Assembly (NCBI GenBank): GCA_964405325.1 | Contig: CAYONM010000111.1 | Coordinates: forward strand, 1-12,606 | Length of the DNA: 12,606 nucleotides | Reading direction: 5' to 3' | DNA from: CAYONM01 sp964405325 | GTDB lineage: Bacteria > Planctomycetota > UBA11346 | In this document: in pieces, positions 1-5,856 of the stretch | Position numbering within the stretch: position 1 is the stretch's first letter | How the letters are laid out: every line of letters begins with the position of its first letter | Program-made: the position numbers and the translations under genes | Notes under the pieces: generated by a model | Seen by the model: only the letters and a program-made list of their open reading frames with translations | What the model was told of the DNA's origin: nothing | Database searches by the model: none

Positions 1-59
1 GCTGATGCCCACCCGCCTGCCTAGCCCGGGACCGCAGGCGTCCCGCCTGCTCTCCCACT

Positions 60-133
60 CCCAGCCCTATACTTTCTCCCAGCCCAGCCCCAGCCCCAAC
101 CCCATACTTTCTCCCAGCCCCAGCCCCAACCCC
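60..133. repeat. C-rich tandem repeat with G-quadruplex potential on the minus strand
   Basis: Two imperfect copies of a 30-35 bp unit are visible. ATACTTTCTCCCAGCCC occurs at 69-85 and 104-120. CAGCCCCAACCCC occurs at 91-103 and 121-133. The first copy has an extra AGCCC, so the copies differ by 5 nt. Read on the minus strand, each copy gives four or five runs of three to four G separated by TT or CT, the canonical intramolecular quadruplex pattern. The repeat lies less than 70 bp upstream of the FHA gene, on its template strand. The rest of 1-199 shows no gene I can support. Confidence 0.8.
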
Positions 134-199
134 AGGAACGCCGATCGCCCAGGGGGTCGCAGATTGCAGCTCCCATCGCTGCCCTAGCCTTATGCAATA

Positions 200-685
200 A
201 TGTCTGAGGTTTTCATCATCGTCACTCTGGAAGACGCCGATTTCCATCGCCAGGTCGAGCTGCCGTCGGGCGCCGAATTGGTGCTCGGTCGCGACGACAA
301 CTGCTCCCTGCCCATTGGCCACCGCTCGCTGTCGCGGCAACATCTGCGAATCGCCGAAGATCAGGGCCGCTGGCAGGTGGCCGACCTTGGCAGCACCAAT
401 GGCACCCGGGTCAACGGCGTCCGCATCCAGGTGCCGGTCCCATTGGCGCATGGTGATGTCATCCAGGCCGGGGTCACTCGCATCGTCTTCCACGGGCCGG
501 CCGGCACGGTGGAGCAGCCGAGCAGCTACCACTACATGGACGAACCGGCCGCGGTATCCAGCCGGCGTCCGGCGGTGGAGCCGAAAAACCAGGACGAGAC
601 CGCCACCAGTCGGATTGCACCATTCATCACTTCGGATGAGATCGAATGCGATATCGATTCCGATCAGATCGATTGGGACACATGA
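200..685 (+). CDS. FHA-domain protein (phosphothreonine-binding)
   Basis: The product is 161 residues with one forkhead-associated domain over about residues 5-98. FHA domains bind phosphothreonine peptides and usually report on a Ser/Thr kinase. The diagnostic residues are all present: Gly30-Arg31 (the GR motif), Ser45-Arg46-x-His48, and the DLGSTNGT loop at 62-69, where Ser65 and Asn67 contact the phosphopeptide. After the domain, a low-complexity linker ends in a very acidic tail (about 144-161), which could be a partner-docking segment. There is no signal peptide or membrane segment, so it is probably cytoplasmic. The ATG at 200 has no clear Shine-Dalgarno, but an earlier start would run into low-complexity sequence. 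It overlaps the next gene by ATGA, so it is co-translated with rnhA. No kinase or phosphatase gene is visible nearby, so its partner is unknown. Confidence 0.9.
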   Translation: MSEVFIIVTLEDADFHRQVELPSGAELVLGRDDNCSLPIGHRSLSRQHLRIAEDQGRWQVADLGSTNGTRVNGVRIQVPVPLAHGDVIQAGVTRIVFHGPAGTVEQPSSYHYMDEPAAVSSRRPAVEPKNQDETATSRIAPFITSDEIECDIDSDQIDWDT

Positions 686-1164
686 GTGGTGTGATCGCCT
701 ACACCGATGGTGGCTGCCGCGGCAATCCCGGCGTGGGGGGCTGGGCCTTCCTGTTGGTGGACTCCCAAACCGGCAAGGCGCTCGAGCGTGCCGATGGTGA
801 TCCCCATACCACCAACAACCGCATGGAAATGCTGGCTGCCATCAATTGCCTGCACGCCTTGAAAAAAGCCGGTACGCCCGTGTGCATCCATAGCGACAGT
901 AAATATCTGATCGATTGCTGCAGCAAATGGATGCCTGGCTGGAAAGCGGCGGGCTGGAAGCGCAAGGGTGGTCCGCTGAAGAATCTGGATCTCCTGCAGG
1001 AGCTGGACGCCTTGCTGCAGACCTATCGTGTCCGTTGGCAGTGGGTGAAGGGACATGCCGGTAATCCGGGCAATGAGCGGGTCGACACCCTGGCCAATCA
1101 GGTCATGGATGCGATCCAGGCCGGAACAAGCGCCGCTTACGAGAAACGGAGGAAGTGGCCGTGA
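682..1164 (+). CDS. rnhA: ribonuclease HI
   Basis: RNase HI cuts the RNA strand of RNA-DNA hybrids (R-loops, primers) in the cytoplasm. The 160-residue product is close to the E. coli length of 155. The four catalytic acids are visible: Asp9 in YTDGGCRGNPG, Glu49 in NNRMEM, Asp72 in HSDSKYL, and Asp135 in NERVDTLA. The supporting His125 is in WVKGHAGNPG. The basic-protrusion region (about 80-100, with WKAAGWKRKGG) is also present, as in bacterial RNase HI. I chose the ATG at 682 because it begins the conserved first strand and overlaps the FHA stop as ATGA. An in-frame ATG at 646 would add twelve residues encoded inside the FHA gene and unlike the family. The 3' end overlaps the start of the transglutaminase gene. 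Confidence 0.96.
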   Translation: MSGVIAYTDGGCRGNPGVGGWAFLLVDSQTGKALERADGDPHTTNNRMEMLAAINCLHALKKAGTPVCIHSDSKYLIDCCSKWMPGWKAAGWKRKGGPLKNLDLLQELDALLQTYRVRWQWVKGHAGNPGNERVDTLANQVMDAIQAGTSAAYEKRRKWP

Positions 1165-2546
1165 AGAGGTCGTGTCGCATATTCTTCCTTTGCCTCTGTC
1201 TGGTGTGTGTGCCAGCCAGCGAAACGGTCCGTGACGGCTGGTACACTGGTTTTATCGGTGGTGCACGGGCCATCAGCGCGCACGAGCTGGTGGTCAAAAC
1301 CGATGTTGGTTTTCAGACCCGTTTCGAATTGACGGTGTTGATCGAACGCAAGCTGGGCGGCCTGGGCAGTCGCATCGAAATGCATCAGTACCGGCAATTT
1401 ACCGAGGATGCCGATGGTCGGCTCCGATCCTTCCATTTCGAGGACGAGGTCAGCGGCAGTCGGGTGATTGCCGATGGCGAGCTGGCTGATGGCGCTCTGA
1501 CAGCCGTGGTGCTGCGCGCCGGCAGAAGCTCGGAGCAACAACTCGCCATCCCCAAGGGCGTGACCCTGTACGGGCAGCACGGCAGCCAACGCCTGCTCAG
1601 CCTGCAGGCGGATCGCCTGCAGGTGGGTGATACCCTGGATTTCCATGGTGTCGAAATGCTGAGTGGCCGCGTGCTGTTGGTGCAGTCCACGGCGGAATTG
1701 CTGAAACGCTGGCCAGACGGCCGGCTCGGTTTCGAATTACGTCTGGATCTGATGCCGGGCATGCCGGTACGTAGTGTGGTCGATGCGGCTGGCAACCTGG
1801 TGACTATGCGTATGTCCATGGGGCCGATCGCCATCGCGCTGCAGCCCTGCGATGGTCCCATTCCCCTGGAGGCGGCTGGTATCGATGCGATCGGTCTGCT
1901 GGCAAGCAAGGGGCCGGCCCCCGGGCGCAGCGGCCAGAATCGGTACCGTCTCCCGGCCGGGGTGTCGGTGTTGGAGGACAGTTTTCAGCGCCTGGACGGC
2001 AATGTGCTCAGCGTTCGCGACCAGGCCGAAGCCGGCGTCCTCTCCGAGCGTCAGCGCTTTTTGACGGCATCCCCGCAGATCGAGATCGATGCGCCGCAAT
2101 TGCAGGCCTGGGTGGCCGAGCTGCTCGATGGTCATCGGCAGGACGCCATCAGCGAACGTATTGAATTGCTCCGATTGGCAGTGCGTTCCCAGATCAGCCG
2201 CAAGGATCTCTCGCACGCCGATGCCAGCGCCCTGGAGGCCTTCCGTAGTCGTACCGGCGATTGTACCGAGCACGCCCATCTGTTGGCGGCGGCATTGCGT
2301 ATCGCCGGTATTCCGGCCCGGGTGGAGTATGGCTTTGTCTATGCGCCAACGGTGGGTGGCTGGGGTGGCCATGCCTGGACCAGCGCCTATGACGGCACGC
2401 GTTGGGTGTTGTGTGATGCTGCCTATCCTGGTATTCCCCGTAGCCATTACATCAGTCTGGGGCTTGCCGATCAGGATTTGGCAAGCTGCTTGACGAACTT
2501 GAGTTCCCTACTCGGTCAGCAGATCGAGACCCTCGCTGCAGAGTAG
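1161..2546 (+). CDS. exported transglutaminase-like protein
   Basis: From the GTG at 1161 the product is 461 residues. It starts with a Sec-type signal peptide: MKRSC, a hydrophobic core around 6-16, and a likely cut after VPA near residue 18. No good lipobox is seen. Residues about 25-300 look beta-rich and match nothing I recognise. The C-terminal part (about 330-425) carries the transglutaminase-like Cys-His-Asp triad: Cys368 in TGDCTEHA, His404 in GGHAWTSAY, and Asp419 in WVLCDAAYP. Bacterial members are usually cysteine proteases, amidases or cross-linking enzymes; the substrate cannot be read from sequence. GTG at 1161 is preferred over the in-frame GTG at 1155, because GGAGGA (1148-1153) is 7 nt from 1161 but only 1 nt from 1155. 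The gene overlaps rnhA by GTGA and ends inside the 3' end of convergent rsuA. Confidence 0.88.
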   Translation: MKRSCRIFFLCLCLVCVPASETVRDGWYTGFIGGARAISAHELVVKTDVGFQTRFELTVLIERKLGGLGSRIEMHQYRQFTEDADGRLRSFHFEDEVSGSRVIADGELADGALTAVVLRAGRSSEQQLAIPKGVTLYGQHGSQRLLSLQADRLQVGDTLDFHGVEMLSGRVLLVQSTAELLKRWPDGRLGFELRLDLMPGMPVRSVVDAAGNLVTMRMSMGPIAIALQPCDGPIPLEAAGIDAIGLLASKGPAPGRSGQNRYRLPAGVSVLEDSFQRLDGNVLSVRDQAEAGVLSERQRFLTASPQIEIDAPQLQAWVAELLDGHRQDAISERIELLRLAVRSQISRKDLSHADASALEAFRSRTGDCTEHAHLLAAALRIAGIPARVEYGFVYAPTVGGWGGHAWTSAYDGTRWVLCDAAYPGIPRSHYISLGLADQDLASCLTNLSSLLGQQIETLAAE

Positions 2547-3254
2547 CTGACTTCGCATGCTGTCATCCAGATCTCGCAGCTCGCCAGGTGCGAGATCCTC
2601 TGGCAGTTCCAGATTGCCAATGCGGTCGCGATGTAGTTCGATCACCTGCCCACCGAGCGCGGTGATCATCCGGCGAACCTGGTGATAACGACCTTCGCGT
2701 AGGACCAGACTGGCGCGGCCCAAGCCATCCGAACTGGCGGCCTGCACCTGCAAGGCTGCTGGCAGGCAGAGGCGGTCGTCATCTAGCAGGCGCAGGCCCT
2801 CGGCGCAGCGCTTCACCGCGTCGCGGCGAAGTTCGCCGCGATAGCCGATGCGGTAACGTTTGGGGATTTTCCGCTTCGGGCTGATCAGGCTGTGCAGCAA
2901 TTGACCATCGGTGCTCAGGATCAATAAACCGGAGGTGGCCCGGTCCAGCCGTCCGGCCGGCTCCACGCCGCTGGCGCGCCAGAGCGGCGGTAATAATTCT
3001 TCCAGGATCGGCGCTTCATTCACATCGTGGGTGCAGGCGTAGCCAACGGGTTTGTGCAGCAGCAGGTGCAATTCCTTGGGTGGTGCCTGGACCTGTTGGC
3101 CGCGCACCTGGACTTGATCGGCTTCCACCTGGGTTTTGGCCGAGGTGCACACCTCGCCGGCAACGGTGACCCGGCCGCGTTTGATCATGATTTTGACTTC
3201 ACGGCGCGTACCGAAGCCACAATGGGTCAGCAGGGCGTCCAAGCGTTGGCTCAT
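2508..3254 (-). CDS. rsuA: 16S rRNA pseudouridine(516) synthase
   Basis: RsuA converts a uridine in 16S rRNA (U516 in E. coli numbering) to pseudouridine during small-subunit assembly. The 248-residue product has an N-terminal S4 RNA-binding domain (about 2-48) and a pseudouridine synthase domain. The catalytic Asp104 is in AGRLDRATSGLL; E. coli RsuA uses Asp102. The C-terminal block REGRYHQVRRM, followed by IELHRDRIG and DLAPGE, is characteristic of RsuA itself and separates it from RluB, RluE and RluF. The ATG at 3254 has GGAG six bases upstream and overlaps the stop of the rsmC-like gene as ATGA, so it is the last gene of a three-gene operon. Its last 39 bp overlap the convergent transglutaminase gene. 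Confidence 0.93.
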   Translation of the reverse strand: MSQRLDALLTHCGFGTRREVKIMIKRGRVTVAGEVCTSAKTQVEADQVQVRGQQVQAPPKELHLLLHKPVGYACTHDVNEAPILEELLPPLWRASGVEPAGRLDRATSGLLILSTDGQLLHSLISPKRKIPKRYRIGYRGELRRDAVKRCAEGLRLLDDDRLCLPAALQVQAASSDGLGRASLVLREGRYHQVRRMITALGGQVIELHRDRIGNLELPEDLAPGELRDLDDSMRSQLLCSEGLDLLTE

Positions 3255-4276
3255 GCGGGTCTCCGGGGCTGGCTGGCGTCGAGAATCTTGAAGTGCTGAT
3301 TCTGGTCGCAGATCGACCAGGACTCGAATAGGCCTGACAGGTATTTCTCGTAGGGAAGCTGTCGGTTGGCCACCACCAGCAGGTGGCCGTCGCCGCTCAG
3401 ATGCTCGGCCGCACGGTGGAACATGGCTTCGGCAATGGTCGTGGTGTAGCGCGTCTGGCCTTCGGCATGGCAGGGTGGATTGCAGAGGATCAGGTCGTAA
3501 TCATCGCGGGCCAAGGCCTCGCCTGCATCCCACCAATGTGCTGCGCAGCGATCCGCAGCATGCCGGGCCTGGCTATTGTGTTGCAGGCAGGCGAGTGCCC
3601 GGGCGTCGGCTTCGTAGGCATCCGCCAGGGCGGTGGGCCAGTGGCGCAGGGCCGCCAGGCACAGATGGCCGATCCCGGCGCCCAGATCGGCTAGACGACG
3701 TGGCATGACCAGTCTGGTAAAGTGCTGCTGCAGCAAAGCGGTGCCCGCGTCCAGGCCATCCCAGGAAAAGACGCCAGCGCGACTCAGGAGCAGGTCCGGG
3801 CAGTCGTTCTGAAGCGGAACCTGGTTGTCAATGGGTGGGGGAGGGAAGGGGCGTTCGGTCTTGATGAACAGGGCGAGCCGGGCGTGGTAGCGACTGTGTT
3901 GGCTGTGGGGCTGGTCCTCGACCAGCTGGCCGACTCGTTTGACGGTGCTTTTGATGCCATGCGCATTGCTGCCGACCACGACCACCCGGCCACCAGGCGC
4001 TGTTACGCGCCAAGCGTCTGCCAGGTCCGCCAGCGTCGCCAGGCGCTGTTTCTGTGTGATGACCACGCTTTGCTCGTAGCTGTTGTCGATGATGTCGCTG
4101 GCATCGCTTCGTGACTCGATGCCAGTCCCTGCCGCCATGGCATCGCCTCGCCACGGCAGAATGGCGACGCCGCCCCGTCTGAGAACCGGAGCGCCGGCAT
4201 GCCAGCAGGCCAGGGGGGCATCCAGCAGCAGGTCTGGATCGTCCAGCAGGGCAAGGAGGCTACTCGGTATCGGCAT
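3251..4276 (-). CDS. rsmC: RsmC/RlmG-type rRNA guanine-N2 methyltransferase
   Basis: This class of SAM-dependent enzymes makes m2G in rRNA: RsmC at G1207 of 16S, RlmG at G1835 of 23S. The 341-residue product matches E. coli RsmC (343) better than RlmG (378). It has the usual duplicated layout. A degenerate N-terminal half (about 1-145) contains VGSNAHGIKS. The active C-terminal half has the SAM-binding motif DLGAGIGH (197-204), the catalytic NPPCH (266-270; NPPFH in most members), and the terminal ANRQLPYEKYL block. The start is inferred. The ATG at 4276 overlaps the end of xseB by 17 bp, with no Shine-Dalgarno, consistent with translational coupling; the in-frame ATG at 4288 is an alternative. 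Longer starts would run through xseB. The stop overlaps rsuA. RsmC versus RlmG is not certain. Confidence 0.8.
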   Translation of the reverse strand: MPIPSSLLALLDDPDLLLDAPLACWHAGAPVLRRGGVAILPWRGDAMAAGTGIESRSDASDIIDNSYEQSVVITQKQRLATLADLADAWRVTAPGGRVVVVGSNAHGIKSTVKRVGQLVEDQPHSQHSRYHARLALFIKTERPFPPPPIDNQVPLQNDCPDLLLSRAGVFSWDGLDAGTALLQQHFTRLVMPRRLADLGAGIGHLCLAALRHWPTALADAYEADARALACLQHNSQARHAADRCAAHWWDAGEALARDDYDLILCNPPCHAEGQTRYTTTIAEAMFHRAAEHLSGDGHLLVVANRQLPYEKYLSGLFESWSICDQNQHFKILDASQPRRPA

Positions 4277-4469
4277 GGTCGCCGTCATCGCTTCGCAGTT
4301 CTTCGAAGCGGCGCTGATACCGATCCAATTGCCGGCGCGCTTCCTGCAATCGTTTGAGGCCCTGTTCATAGCGGCCGAAGGCCTGCTCCAGTGGCAGTTC
4401 GCCGCTTTCCAGATCCGCAATCACCGCTTCGATCTGGTCGAAGCTATCCTGTAGATTCGTTTTGCTCAT
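4260..4469 (-). CDS. xseB: exodeoxyribonuclease VII small subunit
   Basis: XseB is the small helical subunit that wraps the XseA catalytic subunit of exonuclease VII, a single-strand-specific exonuclease degrading DNA from both ends. The 69-residue product is the expected size. It has the family signature: a DSFDQIEAVIADLESGELPL-type start, then the second helix FGRYEQGLKRLQEARRQLD. The start ATG at 4469 was chosen because the conserved region begins directly after it; an upstream in-frame extension to 4592 is unlike the family. A weak promoter-like pair, TTGGCG and TATGCT with a 16-bp spacer (complement of 4499-4504 and 4477-4482), would give an almost leaderless message. That is tentative. 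It is the first gene of the xseB-rsmC-rsuA operon. The xseA gene is not in the window. Confidence 0.93.
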   Translation of the reverse strand: MSKTNLQDSFDQIEAVIADLESGELPLEQAFGRYEQGLKRLQEARRQLDRYQRRFEELRSDDGDHADTE

Positions 4470-4585
4470 GGCTGGCAGCATAGAAAGCCCGGGCTGGTCG
4501 CCAACCGCGCGGGTGCTGCGGCGCGTTTGAGCTTGGTCCTTCACACCCGACAGGGAGGAATTGCTGCTATCGCTGCGAAAACGGC

Positions 4586-4614
4586 TTGGCACTAGCGCCC
4601 ATATGGCCTAAGCT
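4586..4614 (+). promoter_or_regulatory. possible sigma-70-type promoter of the STAS gene
   Basis: TTGGCA (4586-4591) and TAAGCT (4609-4614) are separated by 17 bp, in the divergent gap between xseB and the STAS gene, about 30 bp before the start codon. The -35 matches consensus at five of six positions but the -10 at only three, so the call is weak. Confidence 0.25.
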
Positions 4615-4644
4615 CGCGCGCTCAGGATCCAGGATCACTTCACG

Positions 4645-4995
4645 ATGACCACCAAACTCGATCTCCGTACCAGCCAGCACGACCAGGTCTGCATTCTGCA
4701 TTGTCAGGGTATGCTTGATGGCCACACCGCGCCCGATTTCGATCGCACCCTGGGTGACTTGGTGGAGCAACGCCACGATCGGATCGTCTTGGATCTGGCT
4801 GGCTTGACGTACATCGCCAGCGCCGGTGTTGGAGTGATGATCAACTATCTGCAGCAATTGCAGAACCATGGTGGATGCCTGCATATCGCCAATCCCACCA
4901 CTGCCGTTGGTGAGATCTTCAATCTGTTAGGTCTGCAGACCCTGTTGCAGATCCACGACGACTTGGATGCAGCGGTTCAGGCGGCTTCTGCCTAA
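4645..4995 (+). CDS. STAS-domain anti-sigma factor antagonist (SpoIIAA/RsbV type)
   Basis: The 116-residue product is a single STAS domain, as in SpoIIAA and RsbV. These proteins bind an anti-sigma kinase and release a sigma factor, and are switched off when a conserved serine is phosphorylated. The phosphoacceptor block is DLAGLTYIASAGVGVM; Ser59 aligns with the phosphorylated serine of SpoIIAA. The N-terminal strand plus QGMLDGHTAPDFDRTL and the final helix (about 85-116) complete the fold. There is no membrane segment, so it is cytosolic. AGGAT lies nine bases before the ATG. It is apparently a single-gene unit, divergent from xseB. No anti-sigma kinase, PP2C phosphatase or sigma factor is in the window, so its target is unknown. 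STAS proteins also serve in phospholipid-transport complexes, but this one has the regulatory serine. Confidence 0.9.
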   Translation: MTTKLDLRTSQHDQVCILHCQGMLDGHTAPDFDRTLGDLVEQRHDRIVLDLAGLTYIASAGVGVMINYLQQLQNHGGCLHIANPTTAVGEIFNLLGLQTLLQIHDDLDAAVQAASA

Positions 4996-5111
4996 AGCCT
5001 TCCAGTCACTTGCCTTATGGCGCCACACTCAAGTGGGCGTGTGGTGTTGGTCATTGAAGGTCGAGTAAATGTGCAGCGCCTGAAACCAACCGGTAGGGGT
5101 CTGTTACTCTC

Positions 5112-5193
5112 TCATCCACAGGATATCGATTTTTTACGGCACTTTTCTGTGGACATTGTCAAAAGACCCGTAAAAAACGGTATCTTGTCCACA
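5112..5193. promoter_or_regulatory. HU upstream control region: interlocked inverted repeats and DnaA-box-like 9-mers
   Basis: Two perfect inverted repeats interlock. TTTTTTACGG (5130-5139) pairs with CCGTAAAAAA (5168-5177). TGTGGACA (5148-5155) pairs with TGTCCACA (5186-5193). In both pairs the left-arm to right-arm start distance is 38 bp, and the two repeats are offset by 18 bp on each side. Three 9-mers resemble the DnaA box TTATNCACA: TCATCCACA (5112-5120, one mismatch), the complement of 5148-5156 (two mismatches) and TTGTCCACA (5185-5193, one mismatch), spaced 36-37 bp. A possible promoter is TTGTCA (5156-5161) with TATCTT (5181-5186), with a long 19-bp spacer. The repeats cover it, so they could be operators. 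Confidence 0.5.
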
Positions 5194-5221
5194 TCAACCA
5201 CCCCTTATCTGGAGTGACCCC

Positions 5222-5581
5222 ATGGCCAAAGCCAAGACTTCTGTCGCCGTCCTTTCCAAACCCAAGAAGGACGACAAGGGATATACCAAAACCCAGTTGA
5301 TCGCGCACATCGCCGAGTCGGTGTCTGCGCGCGGTTTCGGCGAGCTCAACAAGAAGCAGGCTGCAGCCGTGCTCGAAGAGCTGGCTGACGTCATGCTGAA
5401 ATACGCCCCGGTCGGTGCCAACCTGCCTGGCATCGGCAAGCTGGTGGTCCGCGAGACCCCGGCTCGTCCGCAACAGAAGCGCGTCATCTTCGGCGAAGAG
5501 CGCGTCATTCCCCGCAAGCCCAAGGGCCGCAAGTTGGTCTTCCGTCTGGCCAAGAGCGCCAAGGACGCCTGGAACAAATAA
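5222..5581 (+). CDS. HU/IHF-family DNA-binding protein with basic N-terminal tail
   Basis: The 119-residue product is longer than ordinary HU (about 90). Residues 1-20 are a Lys-rich tail. The helical dimerisation body runs over about 21-61. GIGKLVVRETPAR (70-82) replaces the usual GFGTFEVRERAAR. A basic beta-arm region follows (about 82-100), and a closing helix (KSAKDAW, 111-117) resembles the ALKDAV end of HU. The arm lacks the RNPxTG motif carrying the intercalating proline, although RPQ (82-84) may stand in for it. HU proteins bend and compact DNA as dimers in the nucleoid. GGAG at 5211-5214 is seven bases before the ATG. It is a single gene with its own upstream control region and a strong terminator, which fits an abundant nucleoid protein. 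Sequence-specific IHF-like behaviour cannot be judged. Confidence 0.88.
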   Translation: MAKAKTSVAVLSKPKKDDKGYTKTQLIAHIAESVSARGFGELNKKQAAAVLEELADVMLKYAPVGANLPGIGKLVVRETPARPQQKRVIFGEERVIPRKPKGRKLVFRLAKSAKDAWNK

Positions 5582-5620
5582 GCGCGCGAATCCCGCCGCT
5601 GGCAGTGTGATTTCCTGCCA

Positions 5621-5648
5621 ACCCCCGCCCGATGGACGGGGGTTTTTT
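5621..5648 (+). terminator. intrinsic terminator of the HU gene
   Basis: ACCCCCG (5621-5627) pairs perfectly with CGGGGGT (5637-5643) around a nine-base loop, followed by a run of six T (5643-5648). It lies 40 bp after the HU stop codon. Confidence 0.88.
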
Positions 5649-5753
5649 GATGGGTGCGTAGTCGACGGCTCTTCCTGCGTTTATAGAGGTGCCCATCAGA
5701 TATTATGCCAAAAAGACCATGCTCCCGAAGGCACAAGTTCCTGGCTCTTCGCA

Positions 5754-5796
5754 GCCGGCCCGTAGGGCCGGCAGGGGCTTTGAGGGAAGCCTCAAA
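5754..5796. repeat. two adjacent perfect stem-loops between HU and thrS
   Basis: GCCGGCCC (5754-5761) and GGGCCGGC (5765-5772) form an 8-bp stem with a 3-nt loop, like an extragenic palindrome. TTTGAGG (5779-5785) and CCTCAAA (5790-5796) form a 7-bp stem with a GAAG loop. The second runs into the thrS terminator stem, so the two compete for bases 5794-5796. The remaining gap (5649-5753) shows only a wobble-containing 10-bp pairing (5648-5657 with 5689-5698) and no gene. Confidence 0.6.
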
Positions 5797-5836
5797 AGAA
5801 TATCCCGGCGCGAAAGACGGACCGGGATATTCTTTT
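5794..5836 (-). terminator. thrS terminator (perfect 15-bp stem, A/T-flanked, possibly bidirectional)
   Basis: AAAAGAATATCCCGG (5794-5808) is a perfect inverted repeat of CCGGGATATTCTTTT (5822-5836) with a 13-nt loop. On the minus strand the stem lies just past the thrS stop (5857) and ends in TTTT. Because the stem ends are A-rich on one side and T-rich on the other, it could also stop readthrough from HU. Confidence 0.8.
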
Positions 5837-5856
5837 AATAATGTGGAATTGACTGG

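Noticed and set aside
5..187. A 60-codon frame with Pro-Ser-Pro-Asn repeats
   Set aside because: Its composition is only the translation of the C-rich tandem repeat. It has no ribosome binding site and no recognisable domain.
1910..1921. GGGGCCGGCCCC palindrome
   Set aside because: It lies inside the transglutaminase coding region and is explained by GC-rich codons. No partner sites are seen.
4586..4605. Sigma-54 promoter at TTGGCAC
   Set aside because: The -24 element matches, but the required GC-containing -12 element (TTGCA-like) is absent at the correct spacing.
4552..4611. Strong Shine-Dalgarno (GGGAGG at 4553-4558) before a 16-codon TTG frame, as a leader peptide
   Set aside because: The spacing to TTG is only 2 bases, no other start codon lies at a normal distance, and the peptide shows no attenuator-like codon pattern.
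5021..5046. Stem-loop after the STAS gene as a terminator
   Set aside because: CGCCACAC and GTGTGGTG can pair (one wobble), but no T-run follows, so intrinsic termination is not supported.
5017..5217. A 66-codon frame between the STAS and HU genes
   Set aside because: It has no Shine-Dalgarno and no similarity I recognise. It covers the HU promoter repeats and ends within the HU ribosome-binding region.
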